64,000 bases of DNA. Origin: Tetrapyrgos nigripes. Taxonomy: Eukaryota; Basidiomycota; Agaricomycetes; Agaricales; Campanellaceae. Under the pieces are notes generated by a model. The model worked only from the letters and a program-made list of their open reading frames with translations. It was not told where the DNA came from and searched no databases. The stretch lies in assembly GCA_013368315.1 (NCBI GenBank), contig JAACJM010000045.1, positions 248,001-312,000 on the forward strand. Reading direction: 5' to 3'. Shown here piece by piece: positions 10,961-24,757 of this stretch. Every line of letters starts with the position of its first letter. Position 1 is the stretch's first letter. The position numbers and the translations under genes are program-made.

Positions 10961-13692
10961 ATGATTGAATACGACCTGATTGTAGTTGGAGGTGCAAATT
11001 CCACGTCCTTCCTGCTTATCTCTGCCAGCTAAAGCCAAACTTTAGGTGGTGCCTCCGGTTGCGTGCTCGCTGGTCGACTCGCTGCAGCAAATCCCAACCT
11101 GAGAATCTTGATCATCGAGAGCGGTCCCAACACAAAAGATGAACCCAAACACATTCAACCTCTGGCTTATCTTGCGCATTTCCCGCCTGGATCGAAGACC
11201 ATGAAGTACTACCATGGGAAGATGAACGGAGATCGCACTGCGGTGGTGCCAGCTGGTAACTGTCTTGGCGGAGGTTCCAGCGTCAACTGTAAGCTGCGAG
11301 CACATGTGGTTAACAACCATACTCAAACTTTTCAAACTTTGCCCGTAGTGATGGTCTACACGCGCGGCAGTGCCTCAGACTACGATGACTGGAAGAATGT
11401 GTATGGGAATGAAGGATGGGGCTCTGACGATTTGATCCCTCTCCTCAAGAAGGTATGTAGCTTGTCTAAGTGATGTGTTGTTTTGAATTGACAGCGATCT
11501 TACAGACGGAAACTTACTTGGTCAAAGAAGGACAAGATAGAACACACGGTTACGACGGACCTCTGAAAGTTTCCGTGTATGAACCTTCTAAGAACGTACT
11601 CGCAAACCAATTCATCGATCTTGTTAAACAATACGACAAGAAGTCACCGCTTTATGACGATGTGAATGAATTGTCAGTCGGGAACGGTTGGAGTGTAAGC
11701 CTACATTACTACCTACTAAATAGTACTAATGCGCATTTTTGACGTCCACTGACTAACACTGCAAACGTACAGCGTTGGGCAAGGTAACGGATATATTACG
11801 TCAGGATTTCTATTCTGCCGTACTGAAGTTTCTGAACAGATGGGTGGATCCAAAAACCGGCAAACGTCAGGATACAGCTCATTGCTTTGTCTACAACAAT
11901 TTGGACGCCACTGGGCTTCAAGTACTGACTGAACATCAAGTTATTCGAGTTATGATCGAGTCAGCCAAACCCCAATTCATTTCTGAGATGTTAAGCTGAC
12001 AATTTCTGGGTGATTTTCAGAGGTAATCGTGCAGCCGGAGTGGAATACGTATCTGTCACGGACCCCGCAAAAACGGTTCTTCAAGCTCGAGCTAAACTTG
12101 TGGTTCTGGCAGCAGGCAGTTTGAGTACCCCGAGCATTCTCGAAAGATCGGGGATCGGGCGAGCAGATATTCTGAGGGGCGTTGGCATTGAGCCTATAGT
12201 TGAACTTCCAGGCGTTGGAGAGAATTATCACGGTCGGTCTACCTTCAACTTCGCTTGTCAGATTATTTTACACATTCATCTTTACAGACCACAACTCCGT
12301 AATGATACCTTATCTAGCAGATAACACCATCGAGACTATTGACGCGTATGTCGAAGGAAACGAGGAGGAAATTAGCCGCAAGTATTTTGCTTGAGTCATC
12401 TGGTATCTGATGCTCACTTGCTACTTTGTAATTCAGGAATCACTCGCGAATGGCTCGAAACAGGCCAAGGCAAAATGCAGTCCAAGTAAGTGGGTTGCTC
12501 CTTCCATCACGATACTCTCACTTTCATACCGCGCCCCCCCTGTCGTGTTTCAGTGGAATGGATTTTGCCGGGAAGATTCGTCCAACGCAACAAGAGTTGA
12601 ATGAAATGGGACCAGAGTTCCAACAGAGATGGAAAAATTATTTCGAAAATGCTCCGGATAAGCCAGTCCTCTGGATGGGTGTCCTAAATGGGTTAGTGAT
12701 AAACATCCCGCCGGTAAATTTTTGATGACCCTGACCGCCCTCATCTCCAGATACGCAGGAGATCGGACTGGTTTGAACCCTGGAGGAAAGTACTTCAGCA
12801 CGGGTTACTACCTGGTTCGTTTTCCGAATTATTGAAACAAACCGACTCAATGGTATCCTAGGCGTATCCCGCGAGCGTAGGACATGTCCACATCAAGTCT
12901 ACTGATATCGATACTCCCCCTGACTTTGACACTGGATTCCTTAACCAGTATGTTAATATTAGTCTCCTTGTGACAGAAAAGCTAACTTTACGTTTGATTT
13001 TAACAGCCCCGCTGATTTAGCACCTCTCATTTGGGGATACAAACGCATTCGCGAACTTGCTCGCAGAGTGCCTGCTTATCGAGGCTTTCTCAGTCAAGAT
13101 CAGCCACATTTTTCCGAGACCAGCAAACACAAGACTTTGGACGGCATCAATAGCGATTCTGCGGTTCCTGTGGACACCCCAGACTTTGTATACAGCTTCG
13201 AAGACAACGAAGCCATCAAGTCTTTTGTTCAGAGTAGACGTGAGCAGTGCTTCTGCCATTTTTCGTCGATCCTCTATTCCCTTCTAATATTTACTTTACA
13301 TCAGTGGCAACTACCTGGCATTCAGTGAGCTTCAAGAATGATAAGCTATTTTGTATGCTGAAAATCTTTCTTATTGTAGCTGGGAACATGCGCCATGAAG
13401 CCCCGCCATCAGAATGGAGTCGTTGATAATAAATTGAACGTGTACGGCATTAAGGGCTTGAAGGTCGCGGGTGAGTACCTTGCTACCTCCCTGATAGCGC
13501 TCCAAAGATGACTTACTGGTTTTCAGACATGTCCATCTGTCCTTCGAATGTCGGTGGGGTAAGTTCTATTTTCCGCGAGTGCCTATAGCGACTGACGGTA
13601 ACATTCCTGAACAGAACACCTATTCCACCGCTTTGCTCATTGGAGAAAAGGCAACGGAGACTGTCGCCGCCGAGCTTGGTATCAAATTGTAG
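10961..13692 (+). CDS. GMC oxidoreductase, alcohol-oxidase (AOX, AA3_3-like) type
   Basis: The start ATG at 10961 (MIEYDLIVVGG) runs into intron 1; the Rossmann motif GGGASGCVLAGRL continues in exon 2. About 600 residues lie over some 15 exons, with FAD-contact sequence GNCLGGGSSVN, an 11-nt exon (CGTTGGGCAAG, giving GWSRWARWVDP) and a GC-AG intron at 12378-12436. The frame holds at every junction, including phase-2 donor GTCAGC near 11968. The C-terminus has the active-site His in TTWHSLGTCAMKP and SICPSNVGGNTYSTALLIGE, the signature of methanol/alcohol oxidases rather than classical aryl-alcohol oxidases. FAD-dependent oxidation of an alcohol gives aldehyde plus H2O2. No signal peptide is seen. 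It probably oxidises a pathway alcohol or supplies peroxide (inference). Confidence 0.9.
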
Positions 13693-13873
13693 AGCAGTAC
13701 CTGGAAAGTCGATGAGAATGATAGGTTTAGCATTATGTGTATGTACTAGACTTCGTTTGGTCTTGCTTCGGTCTTGAGTGGGATGCTTGAGGATGGTTGT
13801 CAATGGATTCCCTCGCAGTGACCTGACCTCGGGTGTCCTTAAGTTATACAAAAATCCTAGAAGATTCTAGATT

Positions 13874-14342
13874 ACAGCAGTTTCGGAAAATCTTGTCTTC
13901 TGCAGTTTTTTCGAAGCCAAAAGTCGATGAGCGCCACCAAGTAAGCGATGTCTCGCCTAAGTAGGCGCCGCAGGCGTCCGCATGCTTAGTGCCTTACATA
14001 GGTCCAACCAAAGGTAAAACTAAAACGAGAGAGACTGCGCCGTGAAACACCGAGAAGATAGGCAATTTCAGGGGATATGTATCCTTCTTCAAGGAGCCAT
14101 AGTGCCCTTACTTTCACGTCTTCACTGATGTGCCGAAAGACCATGGAAAGCAAGTATCGGAGTACACAGATTCAGAATACTCTCTACAGTACAGTAATAG
14201 GAACTTGATACAAATCTATGTAAGGTACTAAGCATGTGGACGCCTGCGGCGCCTACTTAGGCGAGACATCGCTTACTTGGTGGCGCTCATCGACTTTTGG
14301 TTTTGAAAAAACTACAGAAGACAAGGTTTTCCGAAACTGCTG
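13874..14342. mobile_element. Tc1/mariner-derived MITE with about 130-bp inverted arms
   Basis: The ends are CAGCAGTTTCGG...CCGAAACTGCTG, flanked by TA on both sides (13872-13873 and 14343-14344), the Tc1/mariner target duplication. The left arm (13874-14003) and right arm (14216-14342) are almost perfect inverted copies and include a CGCCTAAGTAGGCG palindrome. The middle still encodes the start of a transposase on the minus strand (see 13986-14144). Confidence 0.85.
13986..14144 (-). pseudogene. Relic of a Tc1/mariner transposase N-terminus (52 residues)
   Basis: The minus strand reads MVFRHISEDVKVRALWLLEE, then a segment with ISPEIAYLLGVSRRSLSRF, then a stop. This is the helix-turn-helix (homeodomain-like) DNA-binding start seen in Agaricomycete DDE transposases. 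The DDE catalytic part is gone, so this is what the internal deletion that made the MITE left behind. It is unlikely to be a working gene, although the short frame is open. Confidence 0.65.
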
Positions 14343-14383
14343 TAAGTAGAACTAGAGTATCCCAACTCATTTGCAAATGCCTA

Positions 14384-15005
14384 TATCAGGGTCATCAAAA
14401 AGTTACCGCCGGGATGTTTATAGGCACTAACCCATTTAGGACACCCATCCAGAGGACTGGCTTATCCGGAACATTTTCGAAATACAGTAGAAGATCTCAT
14501 AATGCATATCTCCGGGAAGACCTCTCCCAGAAAAAATTTATGCATTATGAGGTTGTATGCATGAGGGTATTGTTATGTAATGGGTATGCCCAGTCGGGAG
14601 GTCAGGGAAGAGGGGTCGGCTGCAGGAAGGGTTGTGTAGTGTGTCGGCAAACTCTGTAAAGCGAAAACAGGGCATCAAATAATCATCAATATCCGGCAAT
14701 TCCAGGCCATATATGGTGATATGCACGGAGATATAATATCTTCATGCATATCATAAAGTTAGCTTTTCTATCACAAGGAGACTAACATTAATATACAGGT
14801 TAAGGAATCCAGTGTCAAAGTCAGGGGGAGTATCGATATCAGTAGACTTGATGTGGACATGTCCTACGCTCGCAGGATATGCCTAGGATACCATTGAGTC
14901 AGTTTGTTTTAACAATGAATCGGAGAACGAACCAGGTAGTAACCCATACTGAAGTACTTTCCTCCAGGATTCAAGCCAGTCCAATCTCCTGCGTATCTGG
15001 AGATA
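14384..15005 (-). pseudogene. Two inverted, shuffled fragments of the GMC oxidase gene
   Basis: On the minus strand, 15005-14790 matches the GMC gene around 12745-12960 (GDxTGLNPGGKYFS region, intron and following exon), and 14470-14384 matches 12650-12737. The order of the two pieces is swapped relative to the gene. They are separated by about 320 bp holding a hairpin (CTCATAATGCATA ... TATGCATTATGAG, 14494-14551). Point differences and small gaps show decay. No full domain remains, so no function is expected. Confidence 0.8.
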
Positions 15006-16751
15006 AAAATTTCAGCCATTCCAGTCGGCGCCACAGCTAATACTTATCCTCTCTGTGCTGTACGTGTGCCCGCAGTTTTCTTCCCCGGCGTATACATCAT
15101 GCTTATGATGTTTACAAAATGATATTCATCTCCACCTAAAAAATAGACTAAGGTATGTCGACCTCGATGAACATGATGCATATGCTCCTGCTTTCAACTA
15201 AGGACGTTGGAGTGGCAACCCGAAAGCAACGTTAATCTGCTCAATGGAATGTCAGAACTTTCTGTCACGGGTGGTGGCTGCACTGACAGGGTGGGCCAAA
15301 TATGAATGTTTGAACTAATATTATACCCGTGTGTAGTATGTACACTGTGTAGAGGTGATTTACAGAGTTAAGCGGTACTACGCTCTACAGTACTGTAATG
15401 AGCCATCCATGGGATCAACATAATGGGGCAAAGTGCCATCGCTTCGCATGGCAAGCTACGAGGCTCTCGGGATTTCAGCAGCATATATTAATGTACTATT
15501 TTCTATAGGCAACACAGTAAGTAAATGCTGTCAGAACAGTGGAAAAAATCAGAACGAGCACCGTGACCAAGAACAACTACTATGTACATGACAAAGAGAA
15601 GCGTTGGTCCGAGAACGACGTCATGATGGTCTCGACCGTGATTCCAGATGAGCGCTTAACGAGCGCCAACGAACAGGGGTGGGAGTTTGAACCCGTGGAA
15701 AAGATTTGGGAGGTCGCTCTGCGCAAGGGGGAGGCGGGCCGAATATCCGGCACATCGGATAGGGGGGGAGGGGGGGGGGTCCAACCTCGGGAAAATTTTT
15801 TTCTGACTGCACCTAAAATAAGGTGCTTTGAGCTTGTTTTCGGCTAATCATCTACAGCTGTAAAGTGTCAAGACTTTTCCACTTTGTCTTGGCTACTTAT
15901 TCCACAAGAAGTTCCAAGATATGCAACACATACTTGTCATGAGTGGAGTTGGGGTAAGCCTGGACATCTTATCTCGTCTCTTTTTGGCAGGATTAAGCTA
16001 GGGTTAGGGCTTATGATATCTTATCTTTGTATCATGTGACCACAGATATACCATATAAGGCAGGTGGAGGGAGGGGGGGTCTAACGAGGTCACTAAAAAT
16101 TTTTCTGAGTGGATGTAAAAAAATTTTTAGCTGCCTCCCCCTTGGCTCTGCGACATAAATTAACTCAGCCTAAAGGCCTCGTAACTGCGCTCCCGCCATA
16201 CCCCAATCCACTTGGACATGTCTTCCACAGACAACCGTCCCAATATACGGGTCCGAATAGGTATTTCGTCATAACATCCAAATACCCACCGTTGGCTTCA
16301 AGTTGGCTTCGCAACCTCGAGAGCATCCGAGTCATACCATGGCACGTAAAGATATCCTTTGATAAGTAAGACTGGCGTTCCTGGCGAGGAAGTCAATGTG
16401 AGAAAGTCTGGCAAAGATCTATCTCAATCAAATCTCATTGGTAAGTAAAACAGAACTTACATCACGGATATCGATAGGCTGTACTCCAGACAACTAGAAA
16501 GATTATTCGCTTTCTGCGCTTCCCGGACCAAGATGTTCATCATAGACGATGATCATGAGGAAAAGTGCGCGACCAAGTTTGGGAATTGAGTAGTTGCACA
16601 GCCATCGGTGCGTTGCCTGCTCCGACAAGGCTGAGACGCTATGTCCGCTTGCACATAGACACTCTGTATAGTATACATGCTTTCCGGTACCACACTCTAC
16701 GAGGACAACACTAATTTAGATCTATAACTCATGAGCATTTCATTTCAGTGT
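15006..16751. other. Intergenic region with two G-rich direct repeats
   Basis: No gene is supported. Two related sequences, about 15762-15805 and 16069-16110, each have a long G run, then GGTC(C/T)AAC, and then AAATTTTT(T)CTGA; the runs could form G-quadruplexes. On the minus strand near 16150-16610 there are short protein-like stretches (for example YLFGPVYWDGCLWKTCPSG), but I cannot assign them to a family. The far right holds the 3' flank of the CAR gene. Confidence 0.5.
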
Positions 16752-19700
16752 TCACATATCAAACATCCCATGTTTCTTCCAATACCCAATCCACTTCTCC
16801 GTATCCTCCCCAGTCAACGGTCCTGCTCTACCTACAGACGGGCAAAGCTTCTTGGTCATCTCCGTAACCATCTTACCCATACCCATAGCCTCACGATTAG
16901 CATCAACTCCAAAATCTATCGTCCCAGATGCGAAAAAGTCTACCATCCTCACTGCAGTGACTTTTTCGGCAGCATGGGATTTTGTGGAGACGTCCTTGAG
17001 AGCATCGTACCATTGCGTGTAAGGAGGCAACGGGAGATTACCTAAAGATTGTGCGATGTTGGTGAAGAGGTCATGCCAGAATACAGGGTGGACATGTACG
17101 AGATTGAGGTAGCGGTATCCAGTGAAGGGGCTGAAGATGACATCCAGGAACTGTACATATGTAGAAGAAACATCAGAAATACAAATCATATCCAACTTGC
17201 ACTACTACTCACCGCATCAGCAGCTACATCAACCGGAAGCCAACTAACAACCAAATGCTTCGGGAAATCAGGAAGCATACACAGCGCAGGACCACTTTGA
17301 ACAATTTGTGGTACCCAATCTGTAACGTTCCAGGATCCGTTGACTCGTGAACCAGATAGTTGACCAATCCTTAAGACTGAGACCCTCAATCCACTCGTTT
17401 TAGCAGCGGCAACAAGAACCTGGTTTAAACGAGTATCAGGACACGCACGCTGAGAGACCACAAGATGAGGGGTGAGTGAAAAGCCAACATAACATACCTG
17501 CTCAGCAACCCATTTTGATTCCCCATAACCATTAGCAAGCGCATGTTCAGGATCGAGGTCTTTCTCGGGAATAAGTTCATTTGACGTCCAACCCGCAACT
17601 GTAGCCACGGAGCTAGAGAATAGAAGCTGGGGAAGTGTAGATACACGAGAAGATAAAGCCAAATCTATGAGGTTTCGGATCCCTTTCACATGACTCTCAA
17701 AGGATGAAAGCGTCATTGAAAAGTTTAACGTCCAGGCATTGGCAATGATGGTCGTGACTTCATTTAAAAGCTGCAAACCATGATACACAGCGACAGATCA
17801 GCAAAAGTCATCAAGACCAGACCAATGAGCATACACACCTTTTCATAATTAGAATCCGATAATCCGAGCTTTGGTTCGGTCGTATCGCCTTCAAGAAGAC
17901 AAAGTTTGCCGTTCTGCAATAACGACACGTCCACGCCCTTATCCTGGAACGCCTCTCGTTGCCTCTCAGCAAGATTCTTGCCTCTATTTAGGGCATAGAC
18001 AGTCTTGGCACGCGGATCCTGCAAGAGGCGTCCGAGCAAGTACGTCCCCAAGGTACCAGTCGTTCCAGTGATGAGGACTACCTCACTATCACTAGTAGCC
18101 GCGGCCGTAGGTGCAGACTTGGCAGGCAAATCCCTAGTATACTTTTCCACCATCGCCTTCACCGCTGCAATCTTCTTTTCTTGAACGGTAGCAATCCCTT
18201 TCCCAGCATCGCCCTCATTCTGAACGAGTGCGAGCAAGAAAGCCTCAATGGCCCTCTGCGTCGGATGTTCATAGACAAAATTATTCGGAATCAGACTCAA
18301 AAAGTCAGAAGGGAGTTTCGAGTCAGGACTGGCAGCGTATTGATGAAGGGAGGTGATGATAGCTTGACGAATGTATGTTGCTTGTAGACTGTTACAGCAT
18401 ATGTCAGAAAACTCTACCCAGATGATAACAGAACCAAAAGGAAACACAATCTCACCTATCACATCCCTGCGCAAACAAATCCCTCTCCGGATCTACCTTC
18501 CTCCCCTCCACAGCAGGCCCAACCGTCCCATCCACAATCCTCTCCACAAACACCCTCACACCTTCTTCATCCCACCTCTCAGGGGGCTTCGCCCAATCCG
18601 ACCTAACAGCCTCCTCAACCTCCTTATAAATCCTCACAATATCCTCTTCATACATCTCGAACGCACGTTTCCTTTGAACATCGCCCTTGGGGGTTCTAGG
18701 TAACGGACGATTCACCGGATCGGTTATGAGGATGTATTCTTTGAAGATTCGAGAATGTTGAGGAGCGAATCGGTTAGCGCGTTCGACGGAAGGCCAGATG
18801 GCGTTGCGGAATTGGGCGATGGCGGATGAGTCGGACAGATCAATGGGGGTTTTGGGTTCAACGGCGACGCCAGCTTGGGTGCGTGAGCGACCGAACATGA
18901 AGGCACCTTTCACTAAGGAGTTGGATTGAATGACGAGTTCTGTTGGGGTTACAAGAAGTCACGGTCAGCCATAACGTCTACCATACTTGGTAGATGACGC
19001 TTACCCAAAGGACCTGGATTGGTCTTTTCTCCATTCCTAGAAAGAGGGGGGGAAACGCATAAGCACACAAGCAAGTCTCCACAAACAATGGGAAAGCTCA
19101 GAAGAGCAACTCAAACTTACGCCATCATAATCTGATCATCAGCCCTTCCAACAATCCTCCAATAACCTTTCTTCACCGGATGTTCCTCTACTATATCTTG
19201 AGTATCAAATGCCCTAACACTGACACCACTGGCAGTATCCTCTTCGACAACATTGAGGACAGCAGGGATGTGAGAGTCACAGACCTACATAGTACATACA
19301 CATAATGCAGAAGTCAGATACTGACTGAGCTCATGAGGGGAGACAGATGAACAGAAACACTACTCACCTCAGCTTGCAAAACAAACTTGCCCTTTTCTTC
19401 CGGTACAAGGCGTGGTTTGACGTGTTTCGCGAATCTGCCGTACTGAGATAAAAAAACGATTTAGCAACGTAACCAACCAACCCAATTCCTCGGAGGAGTG
19501 ACGATATAATGTAACTAATATATCTCACCTGCCAATCATACCCAGGCTTTTCCTTGGGAAAGAACATGAACAAGTTGCCGGTTTCTGTCCTGAGATGGAC
19601 GAAAAATGTCAGTGTGAATACCCAAAAGAAGGGAGGGCAGAAGAAGGCGAAAGAAAATACATATACATACAATCCATACGCATTCTGCAAATTGACTCCT

Positions 19701-21119
19701 TCTGCAACTAGTTTATCTCCAATGGACTTTGAGAGAGGGCCTGCACCGTAGGACTATACACAGACACACGCAAACACAGAAGTTGTCATTAGTACATGCC
19801 AATACCCAATATACATGGTGCCGATGAAAGAGATGGAAAAAAAAGAAACTCACCACCGCCTCCAACCCACGCAACACTTCAATCGCAGCAGGATCATTCG
19901 ACCACACTTGTAAAAAGCTCGGGAGGATGACACTAAACTGAGCTTTACATTTCGCCAAACCAGCGAGGAACTTTTCAGGCGTCGGGATGGCTGGAGGTGT
20001 GTCTTTGGGTTTCCAGAATGCCGAGACGGCACCGGCTAGGATAAAAAGTGAAAAATGATACACCGTTGAAACGATTAGAACTTGGCGAGACTCAAGAGAC
20101 AACGTACAAGTCAACGGAGCACCAAGATGCATAGCTACACCCATCGCATGAAACGAAGGTGTCGCAAGCGTACCCAGCACTTTATCAGCGATATCCGTCT
20201 CACCACTCCACGGCCAGGCTAACCACTGCATTCCAGACCTCTGTCCGATGTATATGGGTTTAGGAAACTTGGTGCTTCCGGAACTGTGGATGATCATCCA
20301 AGGCCAATCTTTATCTTCCTTCGCCTTTTCGTAAGCGCTGGAAAGTAGAACTGACAAAGGGGGGAGGAGCTGGAGATTCTTGTTTGGTACGAAGGATTTG
20401 ATTGGCCCGGGAGAGGTGAACCGCGGGTAAAGCTCACTGACGCGGCAGAGATGGAGAGTTTGCATTGGGGTTCCGGAAGAGGCCATTTCGTCGAAAACGG
20501 ATTGACTGAGGGATTCCATTGCGCTTGGGTCCTTTTCTGGGGTAACGCCGGAAGCGAAGATGTATTTGCATGATGTGGACTTGAGAAGGTGCACTAGAGC
20601 TGGTTGGGAGTTTCTAGGAGAAATTGGGAAGGGCTGATGGAGATGAGGTGAGTGATGAGTGAGATAGTAGGAAGGCAAACACACCTGAAAGCCAGTGCGA
20701 CTGATGGCTAGAATGGTTGTCGCGTACACCAAAGGGTCCAAGGTCGCGAAAATGGCAATGACTTTAGGCTTTCCGTCTGAGTCTGTAGGACCATCCGGGA
20801 TATTGTCCAAGATGTAACGTCCGAGAGTATGTACTGCTTCTCCCACTAGAAATGACGGATTTCAGTGACGTTGAGATGAAACGGTAGATACAGTCATACG
20901 TTCTGCGAATGTCGAATACGTATTCTCCTCATCTCCGTCTCCGAGCAGAACCGAAAACTTGTGGTCTCTACTCTTCTCTAGATGCCAATCAATGAGCTCG
21001 CCGTTGAGTATGGAACCATCCAAAGGCGGAACAGTGAAGGTTGGAGAGTTCTGGGCCTGCTGTGTGGTGTAGACGACTGGAGGTCGCGAAGTCAGCGAGG
21101 TGAATCGTTCTTGGGACAT
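16752..21119 (-). CDS. Adenylation-thiolation-reductase enzyme (fungal carboxylic acid reductase, NRPS-like)
   Basis: The start is ATG at 21119 (MSQERFTSLTSRPPVVYTTQ). About 1,100 residues over about 14 exons give three domains. The adenylation domain (roughly residues 30-560) has PFPISPRNS, the nucleotide loop IIHSSGSTKFPKP, YGAGPLSKSIGDKL, YGLTETGN and NGEKTNPGPL. The carrier domain has FAQGCDSLQAT, with Ser as the phosphopantetheine site. The reductase domain has NADPH motif ITGTTGTLGTYLLGRLL, LLFSSSVATVAGW and YGESKWVAEQ. There is no condensation or thioesterase domain. The enzyme activates a carboxylic acid with ATP, loads it on the carrier and releases it as the aldehyde with NADPH; it needs a phosphopantetheinyl transferase. 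Known fungal homologues reduce aromatic acids. Alpha-aminoadipate reductase (lysine pathway) is the main alternative, but the PISPRNS-type A domain and biosynthetic context favour an aryl-acid reductase. Confidence 0.9.
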
Positions 21120-21517
21120 CTGAACGTAAGTTTTTGGACCGCATTGTTGCTTAAGTATAAGTTGAGGGAAATGAAGATAGATAGAGAAGGTGATGGTGAT
21201 GGTGATGGTGATGGTACTGGTGTTCAGATGTTACTGACTAGCGTCATTGTACCCCGGGTATTCTGTCGGAGTCCAAGAACCCGGAAGATGATTCATGAAG
21301 CTATTTGGGGATTTCCAGTGAACTGGTGGGATCATGGATACTTACTAGTTTTGATGATGAATGGATGCAATGTTGTGAATCCGGTGGAAATAACCTAAAA
21401 TTGACCAGCGTTCCTCCTATTGCGTCTTTATCCCACGTGCAGAGACGAGTCAAAAACTATTAAATCCAAGCATAGGTCAGTTTTACTTCACAATAACCCC
21501 CCGCATCGTTAACGACT
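21120..21517. promoter_or_regulatory. Shared divergent promoter of CAR and DAHP synthase, with a CACGTG box
   Basis: 398 bp separate the two start codons. It holds a (GATGGT)n run near 21191-21214 and one CACGTG palindrome at 21434-21439, the core site of bHLH regulators. The shared promoter makes co-expression of the precursor enzyme and the reductase likely. Confidence 0.45.
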
Positions 21518-23300
<1,783 letters not shown>

Positions 23301-23902
23301 ACGCTGTCGACTGTCACACGTAGACCAAGACACAAGACCCATGTAAAACAACTGTTCATAGAAGGTGTATGGATAGAAGGTGTAGGTAGTCATACACCGG
23401 CGAAAGCAAAAGCTAACTATAATAGTTTGAATGTATATATGGAATTATGCAAGTATAGTTTTAGTTTCAACAACGACGACTTTCGATTTCAGTCTCCAGT
23501 CTTCAGTCTTCGAGTTCCAGAAAGAAAAAGGAAAAAAACGTAAAAGGACGATGGCAATCATGAATAGATTATACTAGAATACAGGGGTTTGCAGTCCGTA
23601 TGAGAGCCTTCAAGTTCGGAAAAATTTGAATTCTAGCTATGTATTCCCTTGAAGTACGTTCCAGTCGTGCCTTACAAAGAAGGTTTATGGGGAAAAGAAA
23701 AGAGTGGGCAGGCCTCGATCAAAGGTTCGATCGCAAATGAATAACCAGAATTTTCAAGCTCTCATACTCCGTCAATTGCAACATATCCGCATAATTGGCA
23801 CCCCAAAACGCCAGACGTCTTCTCTCTAATCATCCTCATAAGCCCGAAGACATCTGACGAATTCTACTGAAGATGACCGATGACCGAGTACAGACCATCC
23901 AT
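23301..23902. other. Intergenic region downstream of DAHP synthase
   Basis: AT-rich 3' flank with no recognisable gene or repeat. It marks the end of the biosynthetic block; mobile DNA starts at about 23903. Confidence 0.6.
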
Positions 23903-24025
23903 CAGTAAAAGGGCATTTCACCTTTTTCGACCTTTTTGATCCTTTTGGCAACTTTTTTCGGTCCGGACTTTGATGACCTTTTTTTTTACCGAACTTTTCC
24001 TGTGTTTTATATGCTGTCCAAAGTG

Positions 24026-24135
24026 CACTTTTATTATGCACCCGTAGAAATTACTATGCGCCCGTAGAAATTCATACCCGACACCCGTAGAAATTACTAC
24101 GCACCCGTAGAAATTCATGTCGACACCCGGTATTT
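24026..24135. repeat. Subterminal CCCGTAGAAATT repeats, left cluster
   Basis: Four copies of (C/G)CCCGTAGAAATT lie at short spacing just inside the left end, followed by ACACCCGG. A matching inverted cluster (TAAATTTCTATGGG, GAATTTCTACGGG and GGGTGTTGACTTTGAAT units) lies at about 26936-27113. Both flank the shared stretch AAAGTGCACTTTTATT. Subterminal repeats of this kind are typical transposase binding arrays. Confidence 0.6.
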
Positions 24136-24212
24136 ATTGAAGATTGAGACCCATATTCATTTGATTTCATCTAATTTGCTGACATGTTCTGCTGACGTGG
24201 TCTCGGCTTAGA

Positions 24213-24757
24213 TAGGGCTCCTGGCGGATCGGATTCGACTCGGATGCGGATGCATCTGCTCGGATTTGGTCAGTCAAACATCCCAATCCGCATCTGCGGA
24301 TGGTAGCCACCTGTGTTGTGTTGTAACACTGAGCCTGTTTCTACATTTTTTTGATTCTTTTTGTGTAAATTTGTCTATTACTATGCGTTGATGTACAGTA
24401 CTTACTATGGTAATTACTAAATTTCTCAAGTACAAAGTCTTTTTGGCTTCTAAACGAGAGGTTCTTACGCTGACCAGACCATTGTTTTTAGTCCATATCC
24501 TGTTGTTTGAAGGCACACGTTGCTTTCGGAGATACAAAAGCCGAGAATGATATATATAGTACCTCGGGCAAGCCCGAGACTGACCCAACAACCATTGGAC
24601 AACGCCTTCCCACGCCATTAATCCATCCGCAGATAATCCTCGGATTGGTCGGATGGTATCCGTCGGATATTGAGCTCTCAGAGAGGCCATCCGCTATCCG
24701 AATCCGAGTGGCTATCGCTCAGATGCTCAGATGCCATCCGATCTGCCAGGAGCCCTA
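24213..24757. mobile_element. hAT-like MITE with TAGGGCTCCTGGC ends
   Basis: The left end is TAGGGCTCCTGGCGGATCGG, and the right end on the other strand is TAGGGCTCCTGGCAGATCGG. The subterminal parts are rich in CGGATGCGGAT-like units. The flanks CTCGGCTT and CTCGGCTA agree in 7 of 8 bases, as a hAT 8-bp duplication would, although the left side has three extra bases. At 545 bp with no transposase it is non-autonomous. Confidence 0.6.

Noticed and set aside
11940..12025. Apparent frameshift in the GMC oxidase between LTEHQVIRV and GNRAAGVEY
   Set aside because: A phase-2 donor GTCAGC after ATCGA with the acceptor TTTTCAG restores a continuous frame (RVMIEGNRAAG), so the gene is intact here.
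15539..15847. Plus-strand open frame ending in a G-rich repeat
   Set aside because: The second half is translated from the G-run repeat and the first half matches no family; not called.
16100..16620. Minus-strand protein-like stretches between the repeats and the CAR gene
   Set aside because: I could not connect them into a frame or match a family, so no gene relic is claimed.
24026..24135. CCCGTAGAAATT repeats as a possible CRISPR-like array
   Set aside because: Units are short, spacing is irregular, the context is eukaryotic mobile DNA, and a mirrored copy exists at the other side; they are transposon subterminal repeats.
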